Source: Candidatus Eiseniibacteriota bacterium (lineage in GTDB: Bacteria; Eisenbacteria; RBG-16-71-46; CAIMUX01). From it: 64,000 bases of DNA. The notes below the pieces were generated by a model. The model did no database searches. It saw nothing but the letters and a program-made list of their open reading frames with translations, and was not told the origin of the DNA. Where the stretch lies: contig CAIMUX010000103.1 of assembly GCA_903844735.1 (NCBI GenBank), positions 124,001-188,000 on the forward strand, in the 5' to 3' direction. Positions 51,229 to 61,635 of this stretch are shown piece by piece. Both the position numbers and the translations under genes were made by a program. Positions within the stretch are counted from its first letter, which is position 1. Each line of letters begins with the position of its first letter.

Positions 51229-54200
51229 ATGTCCGTGCGCTTCATCCTCGGCCCGGCCGGCTCGGGAAAGACCCACCGATGCCTGGAAGAACTGCGTTTC
51301 CTCGAGCGCCATGGGCGCGCGGGGATTCTTCTGGTTCCCGAGCAGTCGACCCATTCGGCCGAGCGCGAACTGCTCGCCGACCCGGCCCTTCCCGGGCTAC
51401 GCCACGTCCAGATCCTCTCTTTCACCCGGCTCGCCTTCCGCCTCCGCGAGGAAGCGGGCGTGCCCGAGCCGCCGCGCATCGGGGAAGCCGTGCGGACCAT
51501 GCTCCTGCGGGCGGTGCTGGCCCGGATGCCCGACGAGACGCTGGGTCCGCTGGCGCCGTTGCGGAGCCGGCAAGGGTTCCTCGAGGAGCTCGGCCGCTTC
51601 ATCGGTGAAGTGAAGGCGCATGGGGTGCTCAACTTCTTGGACGCGGCGCGCGGTACGGGGCCGGGGAAACTCCGCGCCCTCGGCGCCGTTCTCGAGGCCT
51701 ACGACACAGCCCGGCGGGACCTCGGCCTTGTCGACCCCGAGGCATCGCTCCACGGGATCGAGCCGCTTGTAGCGGCCCGGGCCGGGCGGTTGCGAGAGAC
51801 ACGATTGTTTGTCGATGGGTTTCTCTCATGGACGCGGCGCGAACGGGAGGTGCTGGTGGCGCTCGCGCGCAGCGGGGCGCCGACGGAGATCGCGCTTTGC
51901 TACGAGGACGGGGGGCGGGCCCCTTTCGCTCCGGCACACCGCACGTTGGCCCGGATGCGGGAGATGCTTGCGGCGGGTGGGGTCGCCGAGGGGCCACCGA
52001 TCATCCTGCCGGCGTATCCGGCGGGGGAGGGAAGGTTTGCGCGCGCGGAGTTGGCGAGGCTGGAGCGCGGACTTCATGCCGACGAGTTGGCTGCCGCTGA
52101 CGGCGCGGCCCCGTCGGCCGGAGTTCAAGGTCCGGCGTCGGCTTCGCCCGCGGTCCGTCCATCCGATCGCCCGCGTATCCGCGTGGCCCCAGCCCCGGAT
52201 CCGCGGCGCGAGGTTCTTTTCTGGGCCCGCGCGATCGACCGCTGGATCCGCCTCGATCCCAGGCCGGTGGCGCCGGAAAGCGTGGCGGTGATCGTGCGCA
52301 CCGTCGAGCCGTACCGTGAGGCAATCCGCGAGATCTTCCCCGCCTACGGGATCCCTTTCTTCCTCGACGAGCCGCACCGACTCCTGGCGCACCCGTGGGC
52401 GCGGCTGCTGCTCGAGGGGCTGGATGTGCTGCTCTGTGGCTGGCGGAGAGACGCAGTGATCGGGTTCTTGCGCAACCCGCTGCTCCGGTGCGAGCCCGCG
52501 GCGGTCGACCTTCTGGAAAACGTGTCGCTGGAGTATGGCCGCGATTTCGAGGACTGGTGGGTTGCAGGGAGCTGGGAGGTGTTCCCTCCGCCGCACCGCG
52601 CGAGAGTGGCACGGCGAGACGAGGACGCGGCGGCGAACGGGGAGTATGGAGACGACGATGGAGAAGCGTTTCACGGGGCTGAGGCCCGGAACGAGAGCGA
52701 CGGCGAGAACGAAGACGGCGGCGAAAACGAAGTCGACCTACAGGAGACGGAGTTTTTCGACGAGGTTGAAGGGGCGGCGGGCCCCGGCTTTCCGACATGG
52801 ATGACTGCGGCGGCCCCCGGCCTCTCGACATCGCCGACTGGGGTATCCACCGCGATGCCCTCTGCCCCAGGCCAGGCTCTCCCGGATCGATTCGAGCGGA
52901 TGCGCGCGACGCTCGCGGTCGTGGACGAGGTTCGAAAGGGGGCACTCCTGCCGTTGCGCCGATTCCAGTCGGCCTGGGAAGCGGACAACCCGGACGGCGC
53001 CGGAGCAGCGGCGCGGTTGCGAGCTCTCGAGTCGGAATTGCTCGACCCGGATCGCTCCGGCGCGCGCGCGCGTGCCTGGGAGGATCCGCGCCCGGAGTGG
53101 ACCCAGCGGGTCGCCTCGGCACTTGGGGCGTTACTTGAGGAGGCCGCCAGGCTCTGGCCGGCGGTTCCGGTCTCGCTGGAGGAGTTCGCCCGCGCGGTGA
53201 AGCAGGGGATCGCCGCGGCGCGCGTCCCGGCGGTTCCGGTGCGTTTCGGGCAGGTGATGGTGGCCGAGGTGCAACGATCGCGTCTTGCGGGGATCCGCCG
53301 GTCGATCGTGGGCGGACTCAACGACGGTGTCTTTCCGCGCACAGTGGCGGCGGAGTCGGTCCTCGATGAGCGCGAGCGCCGGGAGCTGGAGCAAGCGGGG
53401 CTCGCCCTCGGCCCCTCCGCCGCGGCGCGGCAGGAGGAAGAAACCTGGTTCGGCTATGTCGCGCTCACGCGCGCGTCGGAGGAGGTCGTGCTGACCTACA
53501 GCCGACGCGATGCGGGCGGCGGCGGGCTGGAGCCGTCACTTCTAGTCGAGGAAGTGCGGCGGGTGTTGGGTGAGAGTGCCGTGGAGCCGGTTCCCGCTGG
53601 GACAGAGGTGCTTGTCCTCACTGAATTGCAGACTCCGGCCGAGGCGGCGGACCGGCTTGCCGGGTACCTGGTCTCCCGGGTGCCTGCGGCAGGTCCCGCG
53701 GCCGGCGATGATCAATCCGCTAAGGCAGGCGATGTGCATCCCTCCCTCGCTGCCGCGCCTGACCCGGCTGCTTTGCCCCGAGTAGGCGCCCGGGCTGTGG
53801 GTCGCGAGATCCGGGACGATCTGTACGCCGGAGACGCGGCGGCAGGGAGCGAGAATGGGGACGATCAGCTCCTCGATGAACTGTTTCATGCCATCGACCA
53901 TCCGGCGGCCGGCGTCCCGGCATCGGGGAGCAAACGGTCCGACGCGCCGCTTCCGCCGCACGTTCGGGAATCGCGCGCCACTGTCTTGGCCGCGGTGAGC
54001 GAACGGTTCGACGGCATTCGCCCCGCCCTCGATTTTCACCCCGCTGAGATGTTGCCCGGGGATCTGCTCCGTCGCGCGCTCCCCGGCCCGGTCTTTGAGA
54101 CGAGCGTCAGTCGGCTCACGGAGTTTGCCAAGTGCCCGTACCTGGGCTTCGCACGCGGCGTGCTGCGTCTGCGCCCGCGCCCCCTGGCCGAAGTGACGCC

Positions 54201-55233
54201 GCTGGAGACCGGCACCCTCGCCCACGCGGCCCTCGATGCGTTCTTCCGCCGGCCACGAGTGACCTCCGCTGCCGATATCGCCACCACGCTGGCGGAGGTC
54301 TTCGACAGACTGTGTGGGCGGCCTGAGTTCCGGGCATTCGCCGTCGACCGCGCCGGTGAATACCGGTGGGACAGCACGCGCCGGAGTCTCGATCGGTTCC
54401 TCCGGGTCGAAACGGTGCGGATGCAGGGCTCGGCGTATCAACCGGTGGCGCTGGAGGCGGGCTTCAATTCGCGGGATGGTAATGCGGTGGCGATTCCGCT
54501 CGGACGAGACCGCACGCTGCTCCTTGCGGGAAGGATCGACCGCATCGACACGCGGAGGCTAGGTGAAGAGACGCTCTGCGTGGTGATCGACTACAAACGA
54601 TCGGCGCGCGGCGGCGTGCCGAAGGATGTGGCGCGCGGTCTTGACTTGCAGCTCGTCGGCTATCTCCTCTTCACTCGCCAGGTGATGAAATGGACGCCGG
54701 TCGGCGGGCTGTATCTGCCGGTCCTCCCGCCGCCGGTGGCGGAAGAGAAACTGAAACGCGGTGAGCCGAACTCCCTCGGCATCCGGGCGGCGGGGCTCTT
54801 CCTTGCCCGGGAACGGGACGGCATTGACGGAGGCGTCGGCCTCCTCGTCAAGCCGTCGCGCCAGACGGAGCAGGCCCTTGCCGACCAGGGCGCCCTGGAC
54901 ACCATCGTCGAGAAGGGAAGAGCGTTTCTCGCCTCGTACGCGGCGAGCCTGCTCACCGGCTGGATCCCGGCGCGGCCGCTGGAACTGAAGCCGGGGCAAC
55001 TGCCGTGCGTCAACTGCGATTTCGGGGCGCTCTGCCGCTTCCGTGCGGATCGCGATCCGGTGCGCCGTGAGCCTGTGGAGGGGATGCCGGTGCCGCCGGC
55101 TTTCGTTGAGGCGGGACGCCCGGCGCTTCTCGCCGAGGACAGCCTTGCATCGTCTCCCGTCGAGGCCGGCCACCCTCCGACTCCCGGCGAGCCGGCCGGC
55201 GCATCGCCACCGGCCGAGCGAGGCCACCCATGA
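51229..55233 (+). CDS. addB: AddB-type subunit of a double-strand-break repair helicase-nuclease
   Basis: 1334 residues; ATG 51229. Walker A GPAGSGKT (~8-15) begins the protein, as in AddB. A long acidic, Asn/Asp/Glu-rich insert (~500-560, GDDDGEAFHGAEARNESDG) splits the helicase-like part. LAGIRRSIVGGLNDGVFPRTVA and FGYVALTRASEEVVLTYSRRD are UvrD-like motifs. The nuclease is C-terminal: GTLAHAALDAFF, LAGRIDRIDTRRL, CVVIDYKRSARGG. A likely Fe-S cluster is made by C (AKCPY) and PCVNCDFGALC. It resects broken DNA ends and responds to Chi. It overlaps addA by 4 bases. Confidence 0.93.
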   Translation: MSVRFILGPAGSGKTHRCLEELRFLERHGRAGILLVPEQSTHSAERELLADPALPGLRHVQILSFTRLAFRLREEAGVPEPPRIGEAVRTMLLRAVLARMPDETLGPLAPLRSRQGFLEELGRFIGEVKAHGVLNFLDAARGTGPGKLRALGAVLEAYDTARRDLGLVDPEASLHGIEPLVAARAGRLRETRLFVDGFLSWTRREREVLVALARSGAPTEIALCYEDGGRAPFAPAHRTLARMREMLAAGGVAEGPPIILPAYPAGEGRFARAELARLERGLHADELAAADGAAPSAGVQGPASASPAVRPSDRPRIRVAPAPDPRREVLFWARAIDRWIRLDPRPVAPESVAVIVRTVEPYREAIREIFPAYGIPFFLDEPHRLLAHPWARLLLEGLDVLLCGWRRDAVIGFLRNPLLRCEPAAVDLLENVSLEYGRDFEDWWVAGSWEVFPPPHRARVARRDEDAAANGEYGDDDGEAFHGAEARNESDGENEDGGENEVDLQETEFFDEVEGAAGPGFPTWMTAAAPGLSTSPTGVSTAMPSAPGQALPDRFERMRATLAVVDEVRKGALLPLRRFQSAWEADNPDGAGAAARLRALESELLDPDRSGARARAWEDPRPEWTQRVASALGALLEEAARLWPAVPVSLEEFARAVKQGIAAARVPAVPVRFGQVMVAEVQRSRLAGIRRSIVGGLNDGVFPRTVAAESVLDERERRELEQAGLALGPSAAARQEEETWFGYVALTRASEEVVLTYSRRDAGGGGLEPSLLVEEVRRVLGESAVEPVPAGTEVLVLTELQTPAEAADRLAGYLVSRVPAAGPAAGDDQSAKAGDVHPSLAAAPDPAALPRVGARAVGREIRDDLYAGDAAAGSENGDDQLLDELFHAIDHPAAGVPASGSKRSDAPLPPHVRESRATVLAAVSERFDGIRPALDFHPAEMLPGDLLRRALPGPVFETSVSRLTEFAKCPYLGFARGVLRLRPRPLAEVTPLETGTLAHAALDAFFRRPRVTSAADIATTLAEVFDRLCGRPEFRAFAVDRAGEYRWDSTRRSLDRFLRVETVRMQGSAYQPVALEAGFNSRDGNAVAIPLGRDRTLLLAGRIDRIDTRRLGEETLCVVIDYKRSARGGVPKDVARGLDLQLVGYLLFTRQVMKWTPVGGLYLPVLPPPVAEEKLKRGEPNSLGIRAAGLFLARERDGIDGGVGLLVKPSRQTEQALADQGALDTIVEKGRAFLASYAASLLTGWIPARPLELKPGQLPCVNCDFGALCRFRADRDPVRREPVEGMPVPPAFVEAGRPALLAEDSLASSPVEAGHPPTPGEPAGASPPAERGHP

Positions 55234-58200
55234 CCGCGCCGCGTCTCTCCCCTGCCCAGCAGGCCGCCGTTGTTGCTGATGGCCGTGACGTTCTCGTCAC
55301 CGCGGGTGCGGGAACCGGCAAGACCACTGTGCTGGTCGCGCGGGTCATCGAGCGCCTGCGCTCCCGTGCGCTGCCGTCGCTGGAAAGGCTCTTGGTGGTC
55401 ACCTTCACCGACAAGGCCTCCCGTGAAATGCGCGAGCGGATTCACCACGCGCTGCACGAGGATCCAGAGCTGCGCCGCTTGCTGCCGCAGCTTCCGCGTG
55501 CCTCCATCTCGACGATCCACGCCTTCTGCGCGCGCTTTCTACGCGAGCGGTTCTTGGAGGCGGAGCTCGAGCCCGGATTCCGCGTCCTCGATGAACCGGC
55601 CGCGACGCAGGCGTTCACCGACGCCCTGCTCCGAACCTTTCACGACTGGTACGACCACAGGGATCTGAAGCTGCGTGGGACCTTCCGCGGGATGGTTGAA
55701 ATGGCCGGGTTCGACGCGGAGGGGGAGGTGCTGCGACGCGCCGTGCGCCGCCTCCACGACTATGCCCGCACGACCGAGGATCCCCATGGCTATCTGGAGT
55801 CGCTGCTCCGCCGCCCCGCGGCGCGGGCGATCGAGGATCTGCCGTGGCATACAGAGATGCGCTCCGCGCTCCTCGGCGACAGAGGGCGCTGGAGCGAGGG
55901 AGCGTGGACGCGCGGGACGCGGCTCTACCGCACGGCACTGGATCTCGCGTCCGGCGCGGGGAAGAAGACGGAGAAGCACCAGCGGCTCCTGGCGATACTG
56001 GAGGGTGCGGGATCCGAAGACCTGCTCCATCCCGATGGTCAAGCCGCACTCGCGACGCGCCTGTGGAACGCTGACTTCGGGCCGAAGAAGGGAGGTGGCG
56101 GGATCGGGTTCCCGGTCGCCCCTTCAGGTGCCAATCAACTTCCCGGCTTCGAAGCGCTGCACAAGGCCGCCAAGGAGGCGTTCCAGAACCGACTCATCCT
56201 TGCTTTCCCCTGGATAGAAGAAAGGCTTCTCTCTGAGGCGTCGGTGGTGGGCCAGGCGACCGCGGTCCTGGTGGGCCTCGTGCGCGACGCAGAGGCGCTC
56301 TACCGCGGCTTCAAGGATCGGGGCGGCTTTCTGGACTTTTCCGACCTCGAGACCTGGACGCTGCGACTCTTACACGCACTTGGCGATCGCGCTCGCGGCA
56401 TCTTCCAGGAAATCATGGTCGACGAGTTTCAGGATGTGAACCGCCTGCAGGAGGAGATCCTTTCCCGGCTGGTGCCGGAGGACGGGCGCTTTCGCGTCGG
56501 GGATGTGAAGCAGTCGATCTACCAATTCCGGCTCGCCGACCCTACGATCTTTCTCGGGCTGATGAAGTCTCGACATGCCGTGCGCGCGCCGGAGGACCTC
56601 GTGACCTCGAGCGGGCCGGTCACGATCTACTTAGGCCGGAACCACCGCAGCCGCCCGGCGGTGCTGAACTTCACCAACCTCGTCTTCGAGCGGCTCTTCG
56701 AGAAGGAGCAGATCGGCTCGGACTACGCCGAGCAGGCGCTGATCCCCGCGCGCGAGGCGCCGGTGCCGGAAGCGCCGGTGGAGTTTCACGCCCTGGCGTG
56801 GGCAGACGACGGGCCGGTCGCGGCGATGGAACGCCAGGCTCGGCTGGCGGCGCGACGGTTGCGGGCGATGGTGCTCGAGGATAGGGTGCCGATTGCGCGC
56901 CGTGATGACGTCGAGACCCCGGCGACCTGGCGCGATGCCGCGATTCTTCTGCGCACCGGGCGCCGCGCCGATCTCTTCCTTCGCATTCTTCTTGAGGAAG
57001 GCGTTCCCGCGTGTCTCGGCGCCGGCGGTTCGCTCCTGGAAGAGGAGGCGGTACAGGATTTTCGCTCACTCTTGCGCGTGATCGACAACCCGCGTGACGA
57101 CATCGCCTTTGCTGCGATCTTGCGCTCGCCGCTCTTCGGGTTCAGCGATGCCGACCTGCTGCGTCTTCGCTTAGCGCGGCCGTCCGCGCACAACCTGATC
57201 GATGCCGCCGCGGCCGAGGCATACCGGGACGACCCGGACGCCGAGGGAAGCGCTTTCCGTCCCGCCGACACCGCGGCGGCGCTTGCCGGCGAGGCGGCCC
57301 CGGATGCTCTGGATCTCGTTCCGCCGGCATCGGCCGGACGACTGCGCGGGATCCTCGATCGAGTGCGCGGCTGGCGGACGAAAGCGGGGGCGCAGCGGTT
57401 GGGGGATTTTCTCCGCGCGCTCCTGAGTGATTCCGGTCTGCTCTCTCGTCTGCAGGGGATGGGCAATTGCGCGGGTCACCGATCGGCCATCGAGAAGTTT
57501 CTCACCCTGGCTGACGCATTCGAGTCGGAGCGTGGACCGTCGTTGCACGGATTCATGGCCAGGCTGGCCGGCCTGGAGTCATCCGGCGGCATCGACGGTG
57601 TACCGCTCATCGGTGAGGGAGAGGACGCCGTGGCGATCCTCACCATGCACCGGGCCAAGGGGCTCGAGTTTCCGCTGGTGGTGGTGCCGCAGCTCGAGTG
57701 GGGGTTTCGACGCGATGACCTTGGCGGGAAGATTCGCGTCGGCCGCGATTGGATCGGGATGCGGCGGCTCAACGCGAACGACTGGACACAAGAGGACTCG
57801 TGGGCGCGGCGGTTGCTCGGCGACATGCAGGAGCGCGCGCAGCGTGAGGAAGAGGCGCGGATCCTCTACGTCGCGCTGACCCGCGCCCGTGAACGGTTGG
57901 TGCTCGTGGGAACGTTGCCGAAGGGATGGAAGCAGGCGGAACAGCCCGCCGACGGCAGGGTGGCTGCCACCCTCCGGCGTGAGCAGCTACGCAAGGCCGG
58001 CTCAGCGATGAGGTGGCTCCTGCCGATCGTGCTCGACCCGGCTGTTGACCCGGCGGATGTGCCGTTCACCTTCACCGAGCACGCGGCGGATGCTCTTCAG
58101 GCCACGCGTCAAGGCCCCATCCTTGATGAAGGACACCGAGACGCATCGCTCCCGTGTGCCGCTCCGTCGGCCACATCGCCCATGGAGGCAGCGACCACGG

Positions 58201-59099
58201 AACACTCCGCGGAGTTGGATGCCATCCTGCGTCGCATCGGCCTCGATGCGCCGTTCCCGCCGCTCGCCGCGTTGGGCACAGCCGGGTTGCGCGGCAAGTA
58301 CTGGGTTACTGAGTTGAAGACGCTGGCTGACTTTGAGCGCAAACGAGATCTCGAGGCTGAGGGGGTAGAGCCCGGGTGGCTCGGTGATGACCTTGTGGCG
58401 GGTTCTGCCGACTCGACATCGGCCGCGATAACGGCCTCGATATCGACATCGACGTTACCGCCAAGTGCTGTTCCAAGACCGAAGCCCGCCGTGGCCGACA
58501 CCCGGGCGGCGGAGGAGGCGGCGCGACGCGGCATCCTCTACCACACCGCTTTGTCGCGTCTCGATCTGGCCGCTACGACCCCCGCCCGCCTCGATCGCCA
58601 GTTGTCCGCCTTCGCCATCGAGCCGTGGTGGCAGGGACTGCCGCGCGACCCGGTTATCGAGGGGGGAATCGCCGCCTTCTTCGGCACCGAGACCGGCCAA
58701 GCCCTGGCGACCGCGGCCGCGATTCCGGGGGCGGTTGAGCGCGAAGTGCCGTTCTCTCTGAAGATACCGGTGCGCCGCCTGCTGCCGTTCCTCGGCGATC
58801 TGCGCCGCGCCATCGAGGCCGACCCACGCTGGGCTGTGGGGAGCTGGAGCCTCGCCCTCGATGCGGCATGGGTCCTTGTGCAAGGGCGTATCGACTGCCT
58901 GTTCGTGCGCGATGGCCGCTGGTGCATTCTCGACTGGAAGACCGACCGGCTGCGGCCCGACGAGGTCGCGGTGCGCGCGCGCGTGTACGAGGTGCAGATG
59001 CGTCTCTACCGCGAGGCGGTCGCCGGGCTCTGGGGGGAGCCGGGCAGCGCTTGGCTGGCCTTCCTTGTGCCGGCGGCGGTTGTGGAGGTGGCTGGTTGA
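55230..59099 (+). CDS. addA: AddA-type UvrD-family helicase/nuclease subunit
   Basis: 1289 residues; start overlaps the addB stop (ATGA). Superfamily 1A motifs: Q LSPAQQAAV, I VTAGAGTGKTTVL, Ia VVTFTDKASREMRERI, Ic SISTIHAFC, II IMVDEFQDVN, III VGDVKQSIYQFR, IV LGRNHRSRPAVLNF, V TMHRAKGLEFPLVVVPQ, VI LYVALTRARERLVL. The C-terminal RecB-type nuclease shows GILYHTALSRLDL, LVQGRIDCLFVRDGRWCILD and WKTDRL followed by VRARVYEVQMRLY. It acts with AddB in recombination repair of double-strand breaks. Confidence 0.96.
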   Translation: MTAPRLSPAQQAAVVADGRDVLVTAGAGTGKTTVLVARVIERLRSRALPSLERLLVVTFTDKASREMRERIHHALHEDPELRRLLPQLPRASISTIHAFCARFLRERFLEAELEPGFRVLDEPAATQAFTDALLRTFHDWYDHRDLKLRGTFRGMVEMAGFDAEGEVLRRAVRRLHDYARTTEDPHGYLESLLRRPAARAIEDLPWHTEMRSALLGDRGRWSEGAWTRGTRLYRTALDLASGAGKKTEKHQRLLAILEGAGSEDLLHPDGQAALATRLWNADFGPKKGGGGIGFPVAPSGANQLPGFEALHKAAKEAFQNRLILAFPWIEERLLSEASVVGQATAVLVGLVRDAEALYRGFKDRGGFLDFSDLETWTLRLLHALGDRARGIFQEIMVDEFQDVNRLQEEILSRLVPEDGRFRVGDVKQSIYQFRLADPTIFLGLMKSRHAVRAPEDLVTSSGPVTIYLGRNHRSRPAVLNFTNLVFERLFEKEQIGSDYAEQALIPAREAPVPEAPVEFHALAWADDGPVAAMERQARLAARRLRAMVLEDRVPIARRDDVETPATWRDAAILLRTGRRADLFLRILLEEGVPACLGAGGSLLEEEAVQDFRSLLRVIDNPRDDIAFAAILRSPLFGFSDADLLRLRLARPSAHNLIDAAAAEAYRDDPDAEGSAFRPADTAAALAGEAAPDALDLVPPASAGRLRGILDRVRGWRTKAGAQRLGDFLRALLSDSGLLSRLQGMGNCAGHRSAIEKFLTLADAFESERGPSLHGFMARLAGLESSGGIDGVPLIGEGEDAVAILTMHRAKGLEFPLVVVPQLEWGFRRDDLGGKIRVGRDWIGMRRLNANDWTQEDSWARRLLGDMQERAQREEEARILYVALTRARERLVLVGTLPKGWKQAEQPADGRVAATLRREQLRKAGSAMRWLLPIVLDPAVDPADVPFTFTEHAADALQATRQGPILDEGHRDASLPCAAPSATSPMEAATTEHSAELDAILRRIGLDAPFPPLAALGTAGLRGKYWVTELKTLADFERKRDLEAEGVEPGWLGDDLVAGSADSTSAAITASISTSTLPPSAVPRPKPAVADTRAAEEAARRGILYHTALSRLDLAATTPARLDRQLSAFAIEPWWQGLPRDPVIEGGIAAFFGTETGQALATAAAIPGAVEREVPFSLKIPVRRLLPFLGDLRRAIEADPRWAVGSWSLALDAAWVLVQGRIDCLFVRDGRWCILDWKTDRLRPDEVAVRARVYEVQMRLYREAVAGLWGEPGSAWLAFLVPAAVVEVAG

Positions 59100-59338
59100 G
59101 CTCCCCGGTTGGCTGTCCAGCGCGATAGAGCGCAGCCGGAGGATCTCGATCGGATCCTCATCGAGCTGGTGGAGAAGTTCGAGGAGACGGAGCGGGGTTT
59201 GGCGGCGTGCCGGCTTCGTCCACGACCAGACCGGGGAAGCCCGACAGCCCGACCAGTCCACGGGAAACTGGCGTTCCACGTTCGAGTGTCGGGGTCCGTT
59301 GACGCCGACGAGGAGGTTTACACCATGGCAGTCAGGGC

Positions 59339-59821
59339 ATGGCGCTTCGCGCCCGAGCGCACCGGGAGGACATGGCCGTTCTGGTCGCGAACCTCACTGC
59401 GGACCCGCGGGCTGCACGACTCGGGGCCGATCTGGAGGCCGCTTCCACCGGGCTCAAGAACCGGAAGGAGAGCTGGGACACCCAGCGTCACGCCGTGAAG
59501 AAGACGAAGTCGAAAGTAGCGAACATCGACGAAACCCTGCACAGCGTTCTGCGCGCCGTCGATCTCGTGATCCGGGAGGACATGCACAACAACCGGCGCC
59601 CGCCCGAGTTCCTCCCATACTTCCCCCGGGGCCTGGTCGGCATCTTCACGGTCCCGTGCACTGATGAACTCCAGGTCGTCCGCTCCCTCGCGGAGCGGTG
59701 CGCGCGGGATCCGAGCCCAAAGATCCGGGAACACGCGCGGCTCTTCCCGGCGGCGGCGGACCAGATGAGCACCGCGATCGAGAGGCGGACCGCGACGAAG
59801 CTGGCGGAGTCGGTCGCTTAG
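59339..59821 (+). CDS. Hypothetical helical protein
   Basis: 160 residues from ATG 59339. Most of it looks alpha-helical: ADLEAASTGLKNRKESWDTQ, KSKVANIDETLHSVLRAVDL, and a C-terminal IREHARLFPAAADQMSTAIE. The only good ribosome binding site nearby, AGGAGG at 59311-59316, is placed for an ATG at 59325 in another frame that ends at 59498 after 57 codons. Either the true start is the weaker 59339 (or 59372), or a frameshift separates an older N-terminus from this frame. No family recognised. Confidence 0.55.
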   Translation: MALRARAHREDMAVLVANLTADPRAARLGADLEAASTGLKNRKESWDTQRHAVKKTKSKVANIDETLHSVLRAVDLVIREDMHNNRRPPEFLPYFPRGLVGIFTVPCTDELQVVRSLAERCARDPSPKIREHARLFPAAADQMSTAIERRTATKLAESVA

Positions 59822-60023
59822 GCCGGCTCCGGGTGGAGAAGCTTCGCGCGATTGATGCCTGCCGACGGACCGGGCATCGCAGGACGGAGATGTATCCGGG
59901 TGAGCCGGACAGGGTGCGGTCGTACTTCCGGAAGATTCACCGCCGTGCGCGTTCGACGTCGCCCGCGCCGGCAGGCGAGGGTCGCCAAGGTGTCACCGCG
60001 ATCGTCGATAAGGAGACTGCCCC

Positions 60024-61635
60024 ATGCGCTTCTATCCAGCCCTCTGTTTCGGCGCCGCCCTGGGTGCGTGCGGCCTGACCGCGCTTGCGCCCATCACGGT
60101 CGCCGAGACTTCCGGATCCTCTGGCCGGCGGGAGTCGGGGGCCCCGAGTGGATCCGTTTCTGACGCTTCCCCGGCGCTGGTCCCCCGCTCGGTGCTCTTC
60201 GGCAATCCCGTGAAGGAAGCCCCCTCGCTCTGCCCAAACGGCACGAGACTGGCCTACCTGGCCCCGGACGACCAGGGGGTGCTCCAGGTCTGGGTCTCGA
60301 CGCCCGAGGGGAACGATGCGCTCGCGCTCACCCGCGATCCGCACCGGGGCGTCGGCTTCTACCTCTGGGCCGAGAACGATCGCCAGATCCTCTACACCCA
60401 GGACAGCGACGGCGACGAAAACTACCACGTCTACGCAGCCGACTTGGAATCGAAGATCGTTCGGGACCTCACGCCGTTTCAGGGGGTGAGGGCGCAGAAC
60501 CTCCTGACCAGCCCCGCGCGCCCGAACGAGCTGCTCGTCGGATTGAACCTGCGAGAACGCGACGCCTTCGACATGTACCGGATCGACCTGGAAACCGGCG
60601 CGGTGCGGCTCGACACCGAGAACCCCGGGGACGTGCTCTCCTGGACGACGGACCCCGACTTCGAGATCCGCGCCGCGACCGCGTTCGACCCAGAGACCGC
60701 GGCCACGATCCTGCGCGTCCGAGACCGAACGGACGCTCCCTGGCGCGACCTCGTGGCCTGGCCGTTCGAGGCCGGGACGATGTACGGCCAGGTGAACGGG
60801 GGCACCATCGTGGCCGGCTTCGCGCCGGACGGGCGATCGCTCTACGTCGCCTCCGCGCTCCGTTCCGCCACCCAGCGTCTGGAGCGGCTGGATGCATCGA
60901 CCGGTGCGACCCTCGAAATCCTGGCGGAGGACCCCAAGGCCGATGTCGCTGCCCGTTCGCTGAGTCAGACCGACCTGCGGCCGGCCGCGATGGTGAACCC
61001 GGCCACGCACGCGCTGGAGGCGGTGGCGTTCGAGTACGGCCAGGTTGCCTGGCGCTTCCTGGACCCGGCAGTGCGCGCGGATTTCGAGCTGCTGTCCAGG
61101 GACTATCCGGGATTCCTGCAGGTCGTGAGCCGGACCAGGGACGATGCCGGCTGGATCGTGCTGCAGTTCGTCGACGACGGCCCGCAGACCTACCTGCTCT
61201 TCGACCGTCGAACCAAGGCGGCGAAGCTACTCTTTCAGGATCGCCCCGATCTCGCCAGGTACCGGCTCGCCCGAACCCGCTTCGTGACAATCCAGGCGCG
61301 CGACGGCCTGACGCTTCCCGCGTACCTGACGCTCCCGCCGGACGGGCCGGGCAAGAACCTTCCGCTGATGCTCTATCCGCACGCCCCTCCTGATCGGACA
61401 AGGGGCCAACGATCCGCGCGTCAGGATCGAGAACTCGGACAGGATCGTGGAGGCGATGCGGGCCGCCGGGATTCCGGTGACCTACCTGGTTTATCCAGAC
61501 GAAGGCCATGGGTTCGCGAGGCCGGAGAACAACCTCGACTTCTGGGGGCGGGTGGAGGAGTTCCTGGCGAAGCACCTGGGCGGAAAAGCGGAGCCTTGGG
61601 TGAGCGTCCCCGGGGCGACCGCGGAGGAGAGGTAG
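60024..61635 (+). pseudogene. Prolyl-oligopeptidase-type (S9) peptidase with the catalytic core deleted
   Basis: Starts ATG 60024 with a lipoprotein-like signal (ALGACGL). The beta-propeller half is complete: VPRSVLFGNPVKEAPSLCPN, QVWVSTPEGNDALALT, HVYAADLESKIVRDLTPFQG. The hydrolase opens normally (LTLPAYLTLPPDGPGKNLPLMLYPH), but at ~61383 it jumps to the next frame and continues PLLIGQGANDPRVRIE and YLVYPDEGHGFARPENNLDF to the stop at 61635. About 150 residues that should carry the GxSxGG nucleophile are missing; the distal Asp region (GANDPR) and catalytic His (DEGHGF) remain. The deletion also shifted the frame. As written the gene cannot make an active enzyme. Confidence 0.87.

Noticed and set aside
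52001-53122. 373-codon minus-strand frame
   Set aside because: Antisense to addB; Arg/Pro-rich shadow without domain features.
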